From: Candidatus Kinetoplastibacterium oncopeltii TCC290E
GTDB taxonomy: Bacteria > Pseudomonadota > Gammaproteobacteria > Burkholderiales > Burkholderiaceae_B
Assembly (NCBI RefSeq): GCF_000340865.1
Contig: NC_020299.1
Coordinates: 62,001-126,000 of the forward strand
Reading direction: 5' to 3'
DNA length: 64,000 nucleotides
Shown: piece by piece, positions 18,647-29,727 of the stretch
Numbering within the stretch: the first letter of the stretch is position 1
How the letters are laid out: every line of letters begins with the position of its first letter
Translations under genes and position numbers: made by a program
Notes under the pieces: generated by a model
Told to the model about the DNA's origin: nothing
Databases searched by the model: none
What the model saw: only the letters and a program-made list of their open reading frames with translations

Positions 18647-20497
18647 ATGCCACATTATCGTTCTCGTACTTCTACTTATGGCCGAAATATGGCTGGAGCT
18701 CGTGCTTTATGGCGTGCTACTGGCATGAAGGATGGTGATTTCGGTAAACCAATAATAGCTGTAGTTAATTCGTTCTCTCAGTTTGTACCAGGACACGTAC
18801 ATCTTCGCAATCTTGGTGCATTGGTAGCTAAAGAAATTGCTTCTAGCGGTGGGGTAGCTAAAGAATTCAATACTATAGCTATTGATGATGGTATTGCAAT
18901 GGGACATGATGGAATGCTTTACTCATTACCATCAAGAGAGCTTATAGCAGATTCTGTAGAATATGTTGTAAATGCCCATTGTGCTGATGCCATGGTTTGT
19001 ATTTCAAACTGTGACAAAATTACTCCAGGAATGTTAATGGCAGCAATGCGTTTAAATATTCCAGTAGTTTTTGTTTCAGGAGGACCTATGGAGGCTGGTA
19101 AAATTGTTTCAAATGATAAGATTTTTAAAATCGATCTAGTTGATGCAATGATTGTTGCCGGTGATCCTAACGTTAGTGATGCTCAGGTAGATATAACAGA
19201 ACATAGTGCTTGTCAGACTTGTGGTTCTTGTTCTGGAATGTTTACAGCAAATTCGATGAATTGTTTAACTGAGGCTATAGGATTGGCATTGCCAGGAAAT
19301 GGTACTTTGTTGGCAACACACGCAAATAGGCGTTCTTTATTTGAGCAAGCTGGTAGACTAATAGTAAATCTATGTCATCGTTATTATGATGAAGAGGATT
19401 CATCTATATTGCCAAGAAATATAGCTACTAAGGCTGCATTTAATAATGCAATGATTCTTGATGTGGCTATGGGAGGATCTACAAATACAGTACTACATTT
19501 GTTAGCTGCAGCACAAGAGGCAAAAGTCGATTTCACAATGCAAGATATAGACAAAATTTCAAGAGGAGTCCCTTGTTTATGTAAAGCAGCACCTGCTACT
19601 GATAAATATCATATAGAAGATGTTCACAGAGCTGGAGGTGTAATGGGTATTCTAGGAGAACTTGGCAGGGCAAATTTATTAGATATGTCTGCCGGTAATG
19701 TATATGGAGGGACTCTTGGAAAGACGATTGAACAATGGGACATATTTGAGAATAATTCTGAACAAATAACAAGTTTTTACAAATCAGCACCTGGTGGAGT
19801 TAGCACAACTGAAGCTTTTAGTCAGAATTCATTTTTTGATTCGCTTGATTTAGATAGATCTTCTGGTTGCATACGAAATTTTGAGAATGCTTATTCTAAG
19901 GATGGAGGGCTCGCTGTTTTATATGGGAATATAGCTATTAAAGGGTGTATAGTTAAAACCGCAGGTGTGGACGAATCTCAGTTAATTTTCGATGGGAAAG
20001 CACGTGTCTTTGAAAGTCAAGATTCTGCAGTTAAAGCTATTTTAGATGATGAAATATTTCCTGGTGATATAGTAATTATCAGATACGAAGGACCTAAAGG
20101 TGGTCCAGGCATGCAAGAGATGTTATATCCAACATCTTATTTAAAATCTAAAGGTCTTGGTAAAACTTGTGCCTTATTTACAGACGGAAGATTCTCAGGT
20201 GGTTCTTCAGGTTTAGTTATTGGACATGCTTCTCCAGAAGCAGCTGAAGGTGGAGCTATAGGTCTTATAAAAGATGGAGATAATATATTTATAGATATTC
20301 CAAATAGAATAATAAGTCTTGTGATATCTGATATTGAGCTGGATGATAGACGTAAATTAATGAATCAGAAAGGAGAGAAAGCCTGGAAACCTCTTAATAG
20401 AGATAGACAGATTTCTACTGCATTAAAAGCTTATGCATTATTAGCTACTTCAGCTGATCGTGGTGCTGTGCGTGATGTATCAAAATTTATCAAGTAA
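18647..20497 (+). CDS. ilvD: Dihydroxy-acid dehydratase
   Basis: Fe-S dehydratase that makes the 2-oxo acid precursors of valine/leucine and isoleucine. Cluster ligands lie in [10 protein letters not shown] and in [11 protein letters not shown]. The N-terminus [26 protein letters not shown] is diagnostic, and the [19 protein letters not shown] block is present. Length 616 equals E. coli IlvD. A strong hairpin follows the stop codon. ilvC, ilvB/H and ilvE are not in this window. Confidence 0.97.
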   Translation: MPHYRSRTSTYGRNMAGARALWRATGMKDGDFGKPIIAVVNSFSQFVPGHVHLRNLGALVAKEIASSGGVAKEFNTIAIDDGIAMGHDGMLYSLPSRELIADSVEYVVNAHCADAMVCISNCDKITPGMLMAAMRLNIPVVFVSGGPMEAGKIVSNDKIFKIDLVDAMIVAGDPNVSDAQVDITEHSACQTCGSCSGMFTANSMNCLTEAIGLALPGNGTLLATHANRRSLFEQAGRLIVNLCHRYYDEEDSSILPRNIATKAAFNNAMILDVAMGGSTNTVLHLLAAAQEAKVDFTMQDIDKISRGVPCLCKAAPATDKYHIEDVHRAGGVMGILGELGRANLLDMSAGNVYGGTLGKTIEQWDIFENNSEQITSFYKSAPGGVSTTEAFSQNSFFDSLDLDRSSGCIRNFENAYSKDGGLAVLYGNIAIKGCIVKTAGVDESQLIFDGKARVFESQDSAVKAILDDEIFPGDIVIIRYEGPKGGPGMQEMLYPTSYLKSKGLGKTCALFTDGRFSGGSSGLVIGHASPEAAEGGAIGLIKDGDNIFIDIPNRIISLVISDIELDDRRKLMNQKGEKAWKPLNRDRQISTALKAYALLATSADRGAVRDVSKFIK

Positions 20498-20505
20498 TTG
20501 TTTGC

Positions 20506-20543
20506 AATGTATCCGGCATTATTTTGTGCTGGATACATTTAGA
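20506..20543 (+). terminator. Probable terminator after ilvD
   Basis: A 13-bp stem pairs 20506-20518 (AATGTATCCGGCA) with 20527-20539 (TGCTGGATACATT) with one G-T pair. The loop is eight bases and a short T-rich tail follows. It lies nine bases past the ilvD stop codon, separating ilvD from the AI-2E-family gene. Confidence 0.7.
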
Positions 20544-20612
20544 TATTTTGATCATTTTGTCTTTTGTAAATAACTTAAGAATAATGATTCTTACTTTTTG
20601 TAGAGTTCTATT

Positions 20613-21677
20613 ATGAGGCCAGTATTGCCACTTTTTTTAATAGCTCGTTGGTTATTATTGATTGTTATAGTAATAGGTATTTATTTCATTAAAGGTTTTT
20701 TAGTCCCTTCACTAACCGCCTTAGTTATAGGAATATCTAGTTGGCCAATTTTTAATCGTATAAGAATATTGTGTTGCGGCCATACTATATTGTCAGCCTA
20801 TGTTTTATTGATTCTGGTGCTTTTATTGCTAGTAATTCCTATTACTATAGTATTTTCTTATGCAATACAAGAAGCAGGTAATTTTATTGTATGGGCTATA
20901 GCTGTTAACAAAAATGGTATAGAAGTTCCAGATTGGATATTGTCTATGCCGTTATTTGGTGATCGTTTTTCAGAATTTTGGCGTCTATATTTGGGTGAAC
21001 CACATGCATTAGGAAAATTGGTTCAATTAGTAAGTGGAGAGCACCTAGGAAACATATATAGAATGATTTTATCTGCAACTGGAAATGCTTTTCATTTGCT
21101 TTTGGCATTATTATTTATGTTGATTACTTTATTCTTTGTGTATAAAGATGGAGAAAATATGCTAAAACAATTAGATATATTAGGGGAAAGTGTTATACCA
21201 ACTAAATGGATGCGTTTATCTAGAGTAGTTCCTGCTATGATTAGCGCTACCGTAACAGGCATGGCTCTTATTGCGATGGGAGAGGGAGTTATTCTAGGTT
21301 TTGCTTATTGGATAGCTGATGTTCCATCTCCTGTTTTGCTTGGGGTATTGACTTGCTTTATGGCATTGGTCCCTGGTGGAGCTCCAATAGTATTTACATT
21401 AATATCTTTATATCTCATTGGTTCTGACAAGGCTATGTCAGGAGTTTGTCTATTTTTGTGGGGAACAATAGAGTTGTTTATTGTAGACAAAACCATTAGG
21501 CCAAAACTTATTGGTGGACCAGTTAAGCTACCATTTTTACCAACTTTTTTTGGTTTAATAGGTGGTATACAGACTATGGGGATAATAGGATTATTTATTG
21601 GCCCTGTTTTTATGGCTCTTATAGTTGCTATATGGAGGGAGTGGGTTCACAGCACTAGTATACATATGCATGAGTGA
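20613..21677 (+). CDS. AI-2E family transporter (PerM/YdiK-like membrane protein)
   Basis: A 354-residue inner-membrane protein with about eight hydrophobic segments (for example LLLIVIVIGIYFIKGFLVP near the N-terminus, LLLALLFMLITLFFVYKDG in the middle and FFGLIGGIQTMGIIGLFIGPVF near the C-terminus). PKLIGGPVKLPFLPTFFGLIGG and FIGPVFMAL are conserved in the AI-2E/PerM family. The substrate is unknown; the family name comes from a disputed link to autoinducer-2, and other members are ion antiporters or unassigned. Confidence is high for the family and low for the substrate. Confidence 0.87.
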   Translation: MRPVLPLFLIARWLLLIVIVIGIYFIKGFLVPSLTALVIGISSWPIFNRIRILCCGHTILSAYVLLILVLLLLVIPITIVFSYAIQEAGNFIVWAIAVNKNGIEVPDWILSMPLFGDRFSEFWRLYLGEPHALGKLVQLVSGEHLGNIYRMILSATGNAFHLLLALLFMLITLFFVYKDGENMLKQLDILGESVIPTKWMRLSRVVPAMISATVTGMALIAMGEGVILGFAYWIADVPSPVLLGVLTCFMALVPGGAPIVFTLISLYLIGSDKAMSGVCLFLWGTIELFIVDKTIRPKLIGGPVKLPFLPTFFGLIGGIQTMGIIGLFIGPVFMALIVAIWREWVHSTSIHMHE

Positions 21678-21699
21678 ACACTTTATAATTAGAAAAGTT

Positions 21700-21784
21700 T
21701 GGTGCCCAGGGCCGGAATCGAACCGGCACGCCTCTCGGCGGGAGATTTTGAGTCTCCTGCGTCTACCTATTTCACCACCCGGGC
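21700..21784 (-). tRNA. tRNA-Leu (anticodon CAA)
   Basis: An 85-nt class II tRNA with a long variable arm on the minus strand. The acceptor GCCCGGG pairs with CCTGGGC (one G-T), the discriminator is A and CCA is encoded at 21700-21702. The anticodon stem-loop around ACTCAAAATC gives anticodon CAA, reading UUG. It lies between the convergent AI-2E-family gene and the divergent htpG. Confidence 0.95.
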
Positions 21785-21829
21785 TTATAGCAGGTGATTA
21801 TATATGTTTTAGGCAAAATTGTATACTAT

Positions 21830-21857
21830 CTTGAAAAATAACATAAAGACTCCATGC
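21830..21857 (+). promoter_or_regulatory. Sigma32-like heat-shock promoter of htpG
   Basis: CTTGAAA (21830-21836) is an exact match to the sigma32 -35 consensus. After 13 bases CTCCATGC (21850-21857) matches the -10 consensus CCCCATNT at all but two positions. It lies about 73 bases before the htpG start, an expected heat-shock gene. No other -10/-35 pair here is as convincing. Confidence 0.72.
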
Positions 21858-21930
21858 TAATATTACTTACAATTTTTTATCTTCTTTGTATATCCGTAAA
21901 ATTTTTATAAATTAATTTGTGTATCCTATT

Positions 21931-23838
21931 ATGAATAAAGTTAAAAATCAAGAACCTGAAACAATGAATTTTCAGGCAGAAGTAAAGCAGTTGTTACATT
22001 TGATGATACATTCTCTTTATAGTAATAAAGAGATTTTTCTTCGTGAATTAATATCCAATGCTTCCGATGCTTGTGATAAATTAAGATTTGAAGCAATAGA
22101 CAAGCCAGAACTACTAGAAGATGATCATAATTTATCTATAAAGATATTTTATGATAGCAATTTACGCACTATATCGATAGTAGATAACGGCATAGGCATG
22201 TCAGCTAAAGAGATTGTAGATAACTTAGGTACTATAGCTAAATCCGGTACTAAAGATTTCATTAAGAATTTGAGTGGAGACAAGCAAAAAGACTCACATC
22301 TTATAGGTCAATTCGGAGTTGGATTTTATTCAGCTTTTATCGTTTCAGATAATGTTAAAGTCATTAGTAGGCACGCTGGTGTTCCTATTGATCAGGCTGT
22401 TTGTTGGAGTTCAGATGGCTTAGGCGAATTTACTGTAGTCAATACGGAAAAAGCAGACAGAGGAACTGAAATTGTATTACATATAAGAGAAGATTTTAAT
22501 GAACTTTTAAGTGGTTGGAAATTAAGAGAGATAATAAGAAAATATTCAGATCATATTTCTTTACCAATACTTATGTTTAAAGAAGAATGGGATGATAAAA
22601 CTGGAAATCATATTAAAACAAGCGATTTTGAAGTTATCAATCAATCTAATGCATTATGGACTCGTAAAAAAACAGAAATTACTGAAGATCAATATAAAGA
22701 ATTTTACAAGACAGTTTTTCATGATTTTGAGGATCCTTTAATATGGACACACAACAAGATAGAAGGTTCTAACGAATATACTCAACTACTTTATATACCA
22801 AAACATGCTCAGTTTGATATTTGGGATCGAGAAAAATCTAATAGCATAAAGTTATATGTTCGTAGAGTTTTCATAATGGATGATTCGGATCAGCTTCTAC
22901 CAAGATATTTAAGATTTGTTCGAGGAATTATAGATTCTTCTGATATTGATTTAAACGTTTCTCGTGAGATTTTACAAGAAAGTCGTGAAGTTAGGAGTAT
23001 TCGTGATTCCTCTGTAAAACGTATACTAAATCTTGTAGAGGATATGGCAAGCAAAGAGACTGATAAATACTCAATATTCTGGAATCAATTTGGTCAGATT
23101 TTAAAAGAAGGAATTGGTGAAGATTTTTCAAATCAAGAACGTATAGCTAAATTATTGAGATTTTCATCCACACATAATAATGATAAGAGTCAGACAATTT
23201 CTCTTAATGATTATATTTCAAGAATAAAACCTAATCAAAATAGTATTTATTATTTAACATCTGATTCTTTTGAAAATGCCATAAGTAGTCCTCATTTAGA
23301 GATTTTTAGAAAAAAAGGAATAGAAGTCCTATTGTTGTCGGATAGGATAGATGAATGGATGTTATCCAATCTAAGGTCTTTTGAAAATAAGTCTTTGGTA
23401 TCTATAGCAAAAGATAGTTTGAATTCAGAAGATATAACTGATACTGAAGAAAGAGCAAGTTTGGATAATTCTTCAGAGTCATTGAAGCCTATTATTGATA
23501 AACTTTATAATAGTCTTTCTAAAAGAGTTAAGGAGGTTAGAATTTCTTCAAGGCTAGTTGACTCTCCAGCTTGTATAGTAGTAAATCAGAATGATCTAAG
23601 TCCCCACTTAGTACGTATGTTGAGAGCAGCCGGACAAAACTCACCAGACTCAAAACCAATTCTTGAGATTAATGCTAATCATAAATTTTTAAAAAAATTG
23701 GAAGATATTAATGATAATAATTTTGACAGCTGGGCTAACTTATTGTTAGATCAAGCGATTCTAACAAGTGGTGGTCAGTTATCAGAACCTAATATTTTTG
23801 TTAAAAGATTAAATGATATTTTATTAAATAGTCAATAA
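21931..23838 (+). CDS. htpG: Chaperone HtpG (Hsp90)
   Basis: ATP-dependent Hsp90 chaperone in the cytosol. The N-terminal ATP-binding (GHKL) domain shows [38 protein letters not shown] sequence, DNGIGMS, the LGTIAKSGT lid and [11 protein letters not shown]. The middle domain contains [10 protein letters not shown] and [19 protein letters not shown], and the C-terminal dimerisation domain follows. A GTG at 21919 could add four residues; the ATG at 21931 fits the family start better. About 635 aa is normal. A sigma32-like promoter precedes it and a 14-bp hairpin follows. Confidence 0.96.
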   Translation: MNKVKNQEPETMNFQAEVKQLLHLMIHSLYSNKEIFLRELISNASDACDKLRFEAIDKPELLEDDHNLSIKIFYDSNLRTISIVDNGIGMSAKEIVDNLGTIAKSGTKDFIKNLSGDKQKDSHLIGQFGVGFYSAFIVSDNVKVISRHAGVPIDQAVCWSSDGLGEFTVVNTEKADRGTEIVLHIREDFNELLSGWKLREIIRKYSDHISLPILMFKEEWDDKTGNHIKTSDFEVINQSNALWTRKKTEITEDQYKEFYKTVFHDFEDPLIWTHNKIEGSNEYTQLLYIPKHAQFDIWDREKSNSIKLYVRRVFIMDDSDQLLPRYLRFVRGIIDSSDIDLNVSREILQESREVRSIRDSSVKRILNLVEDMASKETDKYSIFWNQFGQILKEGIGEDFSNQERIAKLLRFSSTHNNDKSQTISLNDYISRIKPNQNSIYYLTSDSFENAISSPHLEIFRKKGIEVLLLSDRIDEWMLSNLRSFENKSLVSIAKDSLNSEDITDTEERASLDNSSESLKPIIDKLYNSLSKRVKEVRISSRLVDSPACIVVNQNDLSPHLVRMLRAAGQNSPDSKPILEINANHKFLKKLEDINDNNFDSWANLLLDQAILTSGGQLSEPNIFVKRLNDILLNSQ

Positions 23839-23843
23839 TATAT

Positions 23844-23880
23844 TTATAGAGTAGCTATAATGTTTAGCTACTCTATAATT
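23844..23880 (+). terminator. Terminator-like hairpin after htpG
   Basis: Perfect 14-bp stem, TTATAGAGTAGCTA (23844-23857) with TAGCTACTCTATAA (23865-23878), and a seven-base loop. It begins six bases past the htpG stop. The T tract is short (ATAATT), so termination may be weak, but no other role is evident. Confidence 0.65.
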
Positions 23881-23913
23881 GTCTGCCATTACGTTTAAAT
23901 TCATAGGAGTAAT

Positions 23914-25299
23914 ATGCTCGATAGCCTAACAAGTAAAATGTCTCGTGTGTTAAAAAAAATACGTGGTGAGGCTCGTTTAACTGAATCAAACACAAAAGAA
24001 ATGTTTAGAGAGATTAGGATAGCTCTTCTAGAAGCTGATGTTTCTTTTCAATTAGTAAAAAATTTTATAGATGCACTTAAAAATAAATCTTTAGGTAGCG
24101 ATGTACTGGATAGTTTGAATCCAGGACAAGCTCTAGTAGGCATCGTGCATAAAGAGCTAACTGCTCTAATGGGGGGAGATCTTGGTGAATATTCTAATGA
24201 AATATCATTATCAGTATCACCACCAGCTACTATTATGTTTGTAGGTTTGCAAGGTGTGGGTAAAACTACAACCGTTGGAAAAATAGCATACTGGTTATCT
24301 AATGATAACCATACTAAATATGGAAAAAAGACTGGGAAAAAAAAGATTTTAATTACTAGTGTAGATACATATCGTCCTTCTGCTATTGATCAGTTAAGAA
24401 TAATATCTCAGCAAATAGGAATTGATTTTTTCAATAATAATAGTGATGACCCTATGATTATTGCTAGTGACGCATTATCTTACGCAAAAAAGCATTACTA
24501 CAATATATTACTGATAGATACTGCTGGTCGCTTAGGTATCGATGAATCAATGATGGATGAAGTGAAATCATTGAGTAAGATTACTAAACCTGTAGAGACC
24601 TTACTTGTAGTCGATGCTATGCAAGGCCAGGACTCAATAAATACAGCTAAATCTTTTTCGGAAATATTACCTTTGACTGGTATTATTTTAACAAAATTAG
24701 ATGGTGATGTCCGCGGAGGTGCGGCTTTATCAGCAAGACAAATAACAGGTGTGCCATTAAAATTTATAGGAACATCTGAAAAAATAGATGGTTTAGAGAT
24801 TTTTTCTCCTGATAGAATGGCTAGACGAATACTTGGCATGGGCGACATATTGTCTTTGGTTGAGAAAGCACAAAACAATGTCAATCTAGCAGATGTTGGT
24901 AGCATAGTAAGTAAAATTAGGTCTAGTGATAAATTTGATTTAAATGATTTTCGTTTGCAATTAACACAAATGAAGAAACTAGGAGGGATAGAGGGGATAA
25001 TTGATAGTATACCTAGTCACTTTCGTTCCAGCAAAATGTTTAATCTAGGTCAATCTGAGAATTTCATTAAAAAAGCAGAAGCCATAATAAACTCTATGAC
25101 TAAAGAAGAAAGAGCTAAATCAGATATTATAAAGTCGTCTAGAAAAAAGAGAATTGCTACTGGATCTGGTGTATCTATTCAAGATATCAATCAACTGCTA
25201 AGTCAATTCGATAAAGCTAAACTTATGATGAAGAAGATACAGAAGGGTGGTATATCTAAGATGCTTAGATCTATTAAAAGCATAGGTAATTTGTTCTAA
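23914..25299 (+). CDS. ffh: Signal recognition particle protein Ffh
   Basis: GTPase that binds 4.5S RNA and signal sequences and targets membrane proteins to FtsY. The NG domain has G1 GLQGVGKTT at 111-119, DTYRPSAIDQLR, DTAGR and TKLDGD. A methionine-rich M domain (about 330-461) contains KAEAIINSMTKEER and the RNA-binding GSGVSIQDINQLLSQFDKAKLMMKKIQ region. 461 aa is typical. The 4.5S RNA gene is not in this window. Confidence 0.97.
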   Translation: MLDSLTSKMSRVLKKIRGEARLTESNTKEMFREIRIALLEADVSFQLVKNFIDALKNKSLGSDVLDSLNPGQALVGIVHKELTALMGGDLGEYSNEISLSVSPPATIMFVGLQGVGKTTTVGKIAYWLSNDNHTKYGKKTGKKKILITSVDTYRPSAIDQLRIISQQIGIDFFNNNSDDPMIIASDALSYAKKHYYNILLIDTAGRLGIDESMMDEVKSLSKITKPVETLLVVDAMQGQDSINTAKSFSEILPLTGIILTKLDGDVRGGAALSARQITGVPLKFIGTSEKIDGLEIFSPDRMARRILGMGDILSLVEKAQNNVNLADVGSIVSKIRSSDKFDLNDFRLQLTQMKKLGGIEGIIDSIPSHFRSSKMFNLGQSENFIKKAEAIINSMTKEERAKSDIIKSSRKKRIATGSGVSIQDINQLLSQFDKAKLMMKKIQKGGISKMLRSIKSIGNLF

Positions 25300-25318
25300 T
25301 TTTTTAGAATATATCGAT

Positions 25319-26299
25319 CTATATAGTTGTATTATAGTCATTTGTTAGACTATAGAAATTTTTCATGTCTATATTGCTTCCAGTTAATACTATTCCGATA
25401 TTTTTATTATTTAGTGTTTTAAGATTATTTATAGCAGCAGCAAATCCTAAACATCCAGTTGGCTCAACTATCAATTTTAAATAATTAGAAGCTATTTTCA
25501 TGCTATATATTATTTGTTCATCTGTAACAGTTACTATATCGTCAACATATTTTCTTATTATGTTGAAGGTTTTTTCACCTAAACATTGTGTTTGAGCTCC
25601 ATCAGCAATTGTTTTTGGTGTTTCTATTCTTACCAGGCTACCTAATTTAAATGACTGTTGACCATCATTAGCAAGTATGGGCTCTACTCCATAAATCTTG
25701 CAATTCTTAGCTAATGCTCTTTTGCTTAAAGATGATCCTGCTAATAACCCACCACCTCCTAAACCTACAAATATAGCATCTAGATTTTTTATTTCTTCAA
25801 GAAATTCTTTGCAGACTGTTCCTGCGCCTGATATGACGTTATAATTATCATAGGATGAAATAGGAGTTACTCCATATTTGCTTACAAGATTTTTAAGCAA
25901 ATCCTCTCTTTTATCAATATATCTATCATAGAGAATTACTTCATTAGCATATTTACGCGTATATTCTAATTTTGCAAGCGGCGCATCAATTGGCATTAAT
26001 ATTATAGATTTTATATTTAGAATTTTTGATGATAGGGCTATAGCTTTAGCATGATTTCCTGAAGAGAATGTAGCGACTCCATTGTTGCGTTGTGTATCAT
26101 TTAGCTGCTCTAATGCATTAATTGCTCCCCTAAATTTAAATGATCCTGTTTTTTGCATATTTTCGCATTTAAAGAAAAAATTTGCTCCAAATTTTTCATT
26201 AATCTCATGTGATACTAAAATCGGGGTTTTGTATATATAGCCAAATATACGTTCTGATGATTTTGCAATATCTTTAAAATTGATGGATAGATCATTCAT
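25319..26299 (-). CDS. Threonine/serine dehydratase, fold-type II PLP enzyme without ACT domain
   Basis: PLP enzyme of the threonine dehydratase / serine racemase group. Lys55 in GSFKFRGA is the expected Schiff-base lysine, SSGNHAKAIAL binds the substrate carboxylate and GLGGGGLLAG binds the PLP phosphate. It is only 326 aa: the C-terminal ACT regulatory region of biosynthetic IlvA (about 500 aa) is missing, so it resembles TdcB or serine racemase in size. It could make 2-oxobutyrate for isoleucine, matching ilvD in this window, or deaminate or racemise serine; the sequence does not decide. It is on the same strand as metG, 48 bases downstream. Confidence 0.85.
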   Translation of the reverse strand: MNDLSINFKDIAKSSERIFGYIYKTPILVSHEINEKFGANFFFKCENMQKTGSFKFRGAINALEQLNDTQRNNGVATFSSGNHAKAIALSSKILNIKSIILMPIDAPLAKLEYTRKYANEVILYDRYIDKREDLLKNLVSKYGVTPISSYDNYNVISGAGTVCKEFLEEIKNLDAIFVGLGGGGLLAGSSLSKRALAKNCKIYGVEPILANDGQQSFKLGSLVRIETPKTIADGAQTQCLGEKTFNIIRKYVDDIVTVTDEQIIYSMKIASNYLKLIVEPTGCLGFAAAINNLKTLNNKNIGIVLTGSNIDMKNFYSLTNDYNTTI

Positions 26300-26347
26300 T
26301 TTTTATTTTAATGATAATAATTGTTGCTATTTATCGAATATTATATT

Positions 26348-28417
26348 TTAGGTTATTCTCATTCCTGGTTTAGTATATGCTGAAGGCTCTATCAAGTAAA
26401 TTTCCTTTGATTTATCATCTTTATTGCTAGCTGCTAAAACCATTCCTTCTGATATCCCAAATTTCATCTTACGTGGTTTTAAGTTCGAAACTAAAATTAC
26501 TAGTTTCCCGATAAGATCTTCTGGTTTGTAATAACTCTTTATACCAGAAAAAACATTTTTATAATTCTCTTCTCCGTAATCCAAAGTTAATTTGAGCAAC
26601 TTATTAGACTCTTCTAAGTTTTCACAATTTACAATTTTAGCTACAACAAGATCTAGCTTTGCAAAGTCCTCTATGTTTATGAGATCTTTATCATTTAACA
26701 TTTTTATGCTTTCCTTTTCTTTGGTCTTTTGTTCTTCAAACAATTTAGAAAAAATTTTTTCATCAATTCTGCTCATCATATGTTTAAATGGTTCTATTTT
26801 TTCTGGCAATATTAAAGCATCATCCCATTTGAATGGGTATTTGATTTTAAAAAAATCTAAACAGATAGACATTGCTGTTTCTGGCAAGATAGGAGATAAC
26901 ATTACAGATATTGCCTTAAATCTGGCTATCGCAAAAGAGCAAACCTCATGAAGATTTTTTATAGAAGAGGCATCACCATTTCTTGCTTTTTTGGCAATTT
27001 CCCAAGGTTTTGATATATCAAATGTTTGATTTGTATAATCAGCGTAGCTCATTATCTCTCTTGTTGCTTTATTATATTCACGATCCTCGAATAACTGAAT
27101 TATTAAATTCAACTTGAGTTTTATTTCCCTTATCATTAATTCTTCAGTATTTTTATCAAATGTTAGCTTTCCAGAAAAAAAATTAGTAATAAATGGAGCA
27201 GATCGGCTTGCAATATTTATATATTTTCCAATAAGATCGCTATTTACTTTATTGATAAAATCATCTTTATTTATATCTATATCTTCTACTTTAGAATTAA
27301 GTTTTGAAGCGAAATAATACCTTAGCCACTCAGGATTTAATCCAAGATCTAAATAGTGCAATGGAGAGATTCCTGTTCCTCGGCTTTTGGACATTTTTTT
27401 CCCGTCTATGGTTACGAAACCATGAACATGTACAGAGTCTGGTGTTTTTCTGTTTGAGAAATTAAGCATAACAGGCCAGAATAATGTATGAAAGTAAATT
27501 ATGTCCTTACCTATAAAATGTATTTGTTCTACGGAATTATTTTTATCAAGCAATTCTTCAAAGTTTATACCTTCTGATGTACAGTAAGATTTTAAAGATG
27601 ATAAATAACCTATAGGAGCATCTAGCCAAACATAAAAATATTTTCCTTTAAAGTCTGGAATCTCTATACCAAAATATGGAGCATCTCTGGATATATCCCA
27701 ATCCTCTAATTTAGAATTTTCATCATCTTTGCCTAGCCATTCACTTATTTTTGCTACAACTTCATCCTGCAGCTTATTCTTATTGTTAATATTTTTAGTA
27801 TTTATCCATCTTCTTAAGAAGCTTGTGCATCTAGGATCAGATAATTTAAAAAATAAATGTTCAGAAGATCTTAATAATGGTTTTGCTCCAGTTAAGGTAG
27901 AATGCGGATTTATTAATTCAGTAGGATTATATGTGCTGCCACATTCTTCGCAAGAATCACCATATTGGTTATCAGATTTACATTTTGGGCATGTTCCTTT
28001 TATATAACGATCAGCTAGGAACATATGTTTTACTGGATCATATAATTGTTTAATGATTTTTTTTTCTATAAGATTATGATCTTGAAGTTTTTTATATATC
28101 TCATGAGAGAGTAAAGTGTTTTCTTTTGAATCAGTTGAATGCCAGTGATCAAATTTTATATGAAAGCCGTTTAAATATTTTGGTCTTTCTTTGCTATATA
28201 GGTCCGTTAGTTCTTTAGGAGTTATTCCCATCGATTCAGCTTTAAGCATTATAGGGGCTCCATGAGCATCATCAGCACTAACAAAATAAATTTTGTGTTC
28301 AGACATTCTCATTGATCTAACCCAAATATCAGCTTGTATGTACTCCATAATATGTCCAATGTGAAATGATCCATTAGAATAAGGGAGTGCGGTTGTAACA
28401 AATATAGTTCGATGCAT
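26348..28417 (-). CDS. metG: Methionyl-tRNA synthetase
   Basis: Class I synthetase charging tRNA-Met. The HIGH motif is HIGH at 19-22, KMSKS occurs within [11 protein letters not shown], and a zinc knuckle of four cysteines (CPKC...CEEC, about 145-162) lies in the connective peptide. The C-terminal tRNA-binding (Trbp111/EMAP-like) domain fills about 585-689 ([30 protein letters not shown]). 689 aa matches the long form with this appended domain. Divergent from apbC. Confidence 0.97.
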   Translation of the reverse strand: MHRTIFVTTALPYSNGSFHIGHIMEYIQADIWVRSMRMSEHKIYFVSADDAHGAPIMLKAESMGITPKELTDLYSKERPKYLNGFHIKFDHWHSTDSKENTLLSHEIYKKLQDHNLIEKKIIKQLYDPVKHMFLADRYIKGTCPKCKSDNQYGDSCEECGSTYNPTELINPHSTLTGAKPLLRSSEHLFFKLSDPRCTSFLRRWINTKNINNKNKLQDEVVAKISEWLGKDDENSKLEDWDISRDAPYFGIEIPDFKGKYFYVWLDAPIGYLSSLKSYCTSEGINFEELLDKNNSVEQIHFIGKDIIYFHTLFWPVMLNFSNRKTPDSVHVHGFVTIDGKKMSKSRGTGISPLHYLDLGLNPEWLRYYFASKLNSKVEDIDINKDDFINKVNSDLIGKYINIASRSAPFITNFFSGKLTFDKNTEELMIREIKLKLNLIIQLFEDREYNKATREIMSYADYTNQTFDISKPWEIAKKARNGDASSIKNLHEVCSFAIARFKAISVMLSPILPETAMSICLDFFKIKYPFKWDDALILPEKIEPFKHMMSRIDEKIFSKLFEEQKTKEKESIKMLNDKDLINIEDFAKLDLVVAKIVNCENLEESNKLLKLTLDYGEENYKNVFSGIKSYYKPEDLIGKLVILVSNLKPRKMKFGISEGMVLAASNKDDKSKEIYLIEPSAYTKPGMRIT

Positions 28418-28627
28418 AGTAGAAATTTAAATCCTGGTAAACGTTTATGGTTTATTTTATATCTATTTGAAGGTTTATTGGAATATATAACTTATTATGT
28501 ATATATGTATTAAGTAAAATTATTTAAATAGATGAAACATATATTACATTTTATATAAATTCTTTTGTAACAAGTAGAATTTTATGTTTTTGTGTATCAT
28601 GCTTAGTAATTACAGGTTTAGATAAAT

Positions 28628-29719
28628 ATGAATAAAATTTCAGAAAAGATTAAATTTTTATTAGATAATATAAAAAAAGAAAAAACTAGCAACAGCATCA
28701 GCTACGAAAATTATAATATAAGGATGGATAGTTCTAAAATTATTATAGAATTAGAGCTAGGTTATTATGCCAGTAAAGAGTTCATTGATAATATTAAATC
28801 TAGATTAAAAGCGAAGGTTTTATTTTGCGTTCAAGAATATCATTTTGATATAGTTATTAACGTTAAATCCAATATTACAGCACATGTTACTTGTGGCAAT
28901 ATTAGATCTTTGCCTTCTGTTAAAAATATCATTACTGTTTCTTCTGGCAAGGGCGGTGTTGGTAAAAGTACTTTAGCTGTTAATTTAGCTCTATCTTTGA
29001 GTGTATTAGGTGCAAATGTAGGCATTTTAGATGCAGATATATATGGGCCAAGTATTCCTATTATGTTAGGAATATTTGATAAGCCAAACATATTAGATAA
29101 TGGTAATATTGCTCCTTTAGTTGGACATGGTTTGCAAGCTAATTCTATAGGATTCATGTTTGATCATAATTCCCCCGCAATTTGGCGAGGACCTATTATG
29201 TCAAAATTTATCGAACAATTAGTGAATCAAACAGAATGGTATAATTTAGATTATCTTATTATAGATATGCCTCCAGGTACCGGTGATGTTGCTATTACCT
29301 TGGCAAGTAAGGTGCCTGTTATTGGTTCTGTAGTTGTTACGACACCCCAAGATGTCTCATTGATTGATGTAAGAAGATGTTTAAGCATGTTTAAAAAACT
29401 TAATATTAATGTATTAGGTATTGTAGAAAATATGTCATTTAATATATGTACAAAATGTAATCATAAAGAATATATATTTGGAACAGGTGGTGGTCAACGC
29501 TTAGCCAAACAAAATAATATACCGTTGCTTGGAATGATTCCTTTAGATAACAGAATTAGTAAGCAATCAGATTCTGGATTTCCTATAGTCATAGAGGATC
29601 CTTTAAGTGATATTGCTAAATCATATTTAGATATAGCATTAAAAATATCTATTTCAGTAGCATCATTACCAAGAGAGAATATAATAAAATTCCCTAAAAT
29701 AATGTTTAAAAAAGTTTAA
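28628..29719 (+). CDS. apbC: Iron-sulfur cluster carrier protein ApbC/Mrp
   Basis: P-loop NTPase that carries and transfers Fe-S clusters. The deviant Walker A SSGKGGVGKST is near 105-115, DADIYGPSIPIMLG and the YLIIDMPPGTGD Walker B region follow, and the cluster-binding CxxC pair is in NICTKCNHKEYIFG. The N-terminal MIP18-like domain (about 1-90) is diverged. 363 aa is the usual length. Co-oriented with tamA, eight bases away. Fe-S clients such as IlvD and MiaB lie in the same window. Confidence 0.93.
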   Translation: MNKISEKIKFLLDNIKKEKTSNSISYENYNIRMDSSKIIIELELGYYASKEFIDNIKSRLKAKVLFCVQEYHFDIVINVKSNITAHVTCGNIRSLPSVKNIITVSSGKGGVGKSTLAVNLALSLSVLGANVGILDADIYGPSIPIMLGIFDKPNILDNGNIAPLVGHGLQANSIGFMFDHNSPAIWRGPIMSKFIEQLVNQTEWYNLDYLIIDMPPGTGDVAITLASKVPVIGSVVVTTPQDVSLIDVRRCLSMFKKLNINVLGIVENMSFNICTKCNHKEYIFGTGGGQRLAKQNNIPLLGMIPLDNRISKQSDSGFPIVIEDPLSDIAKSYLDIALKISISVASLPRENIIKFPKIMFKKV

Positions 29720-29727
29720 TATCTACA

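Noticed and set aside
24498..24905. 135-codon open frame antisense to ffh
   Set aside because: Shadow of the conserved GTPase domain; no start signal or family features.
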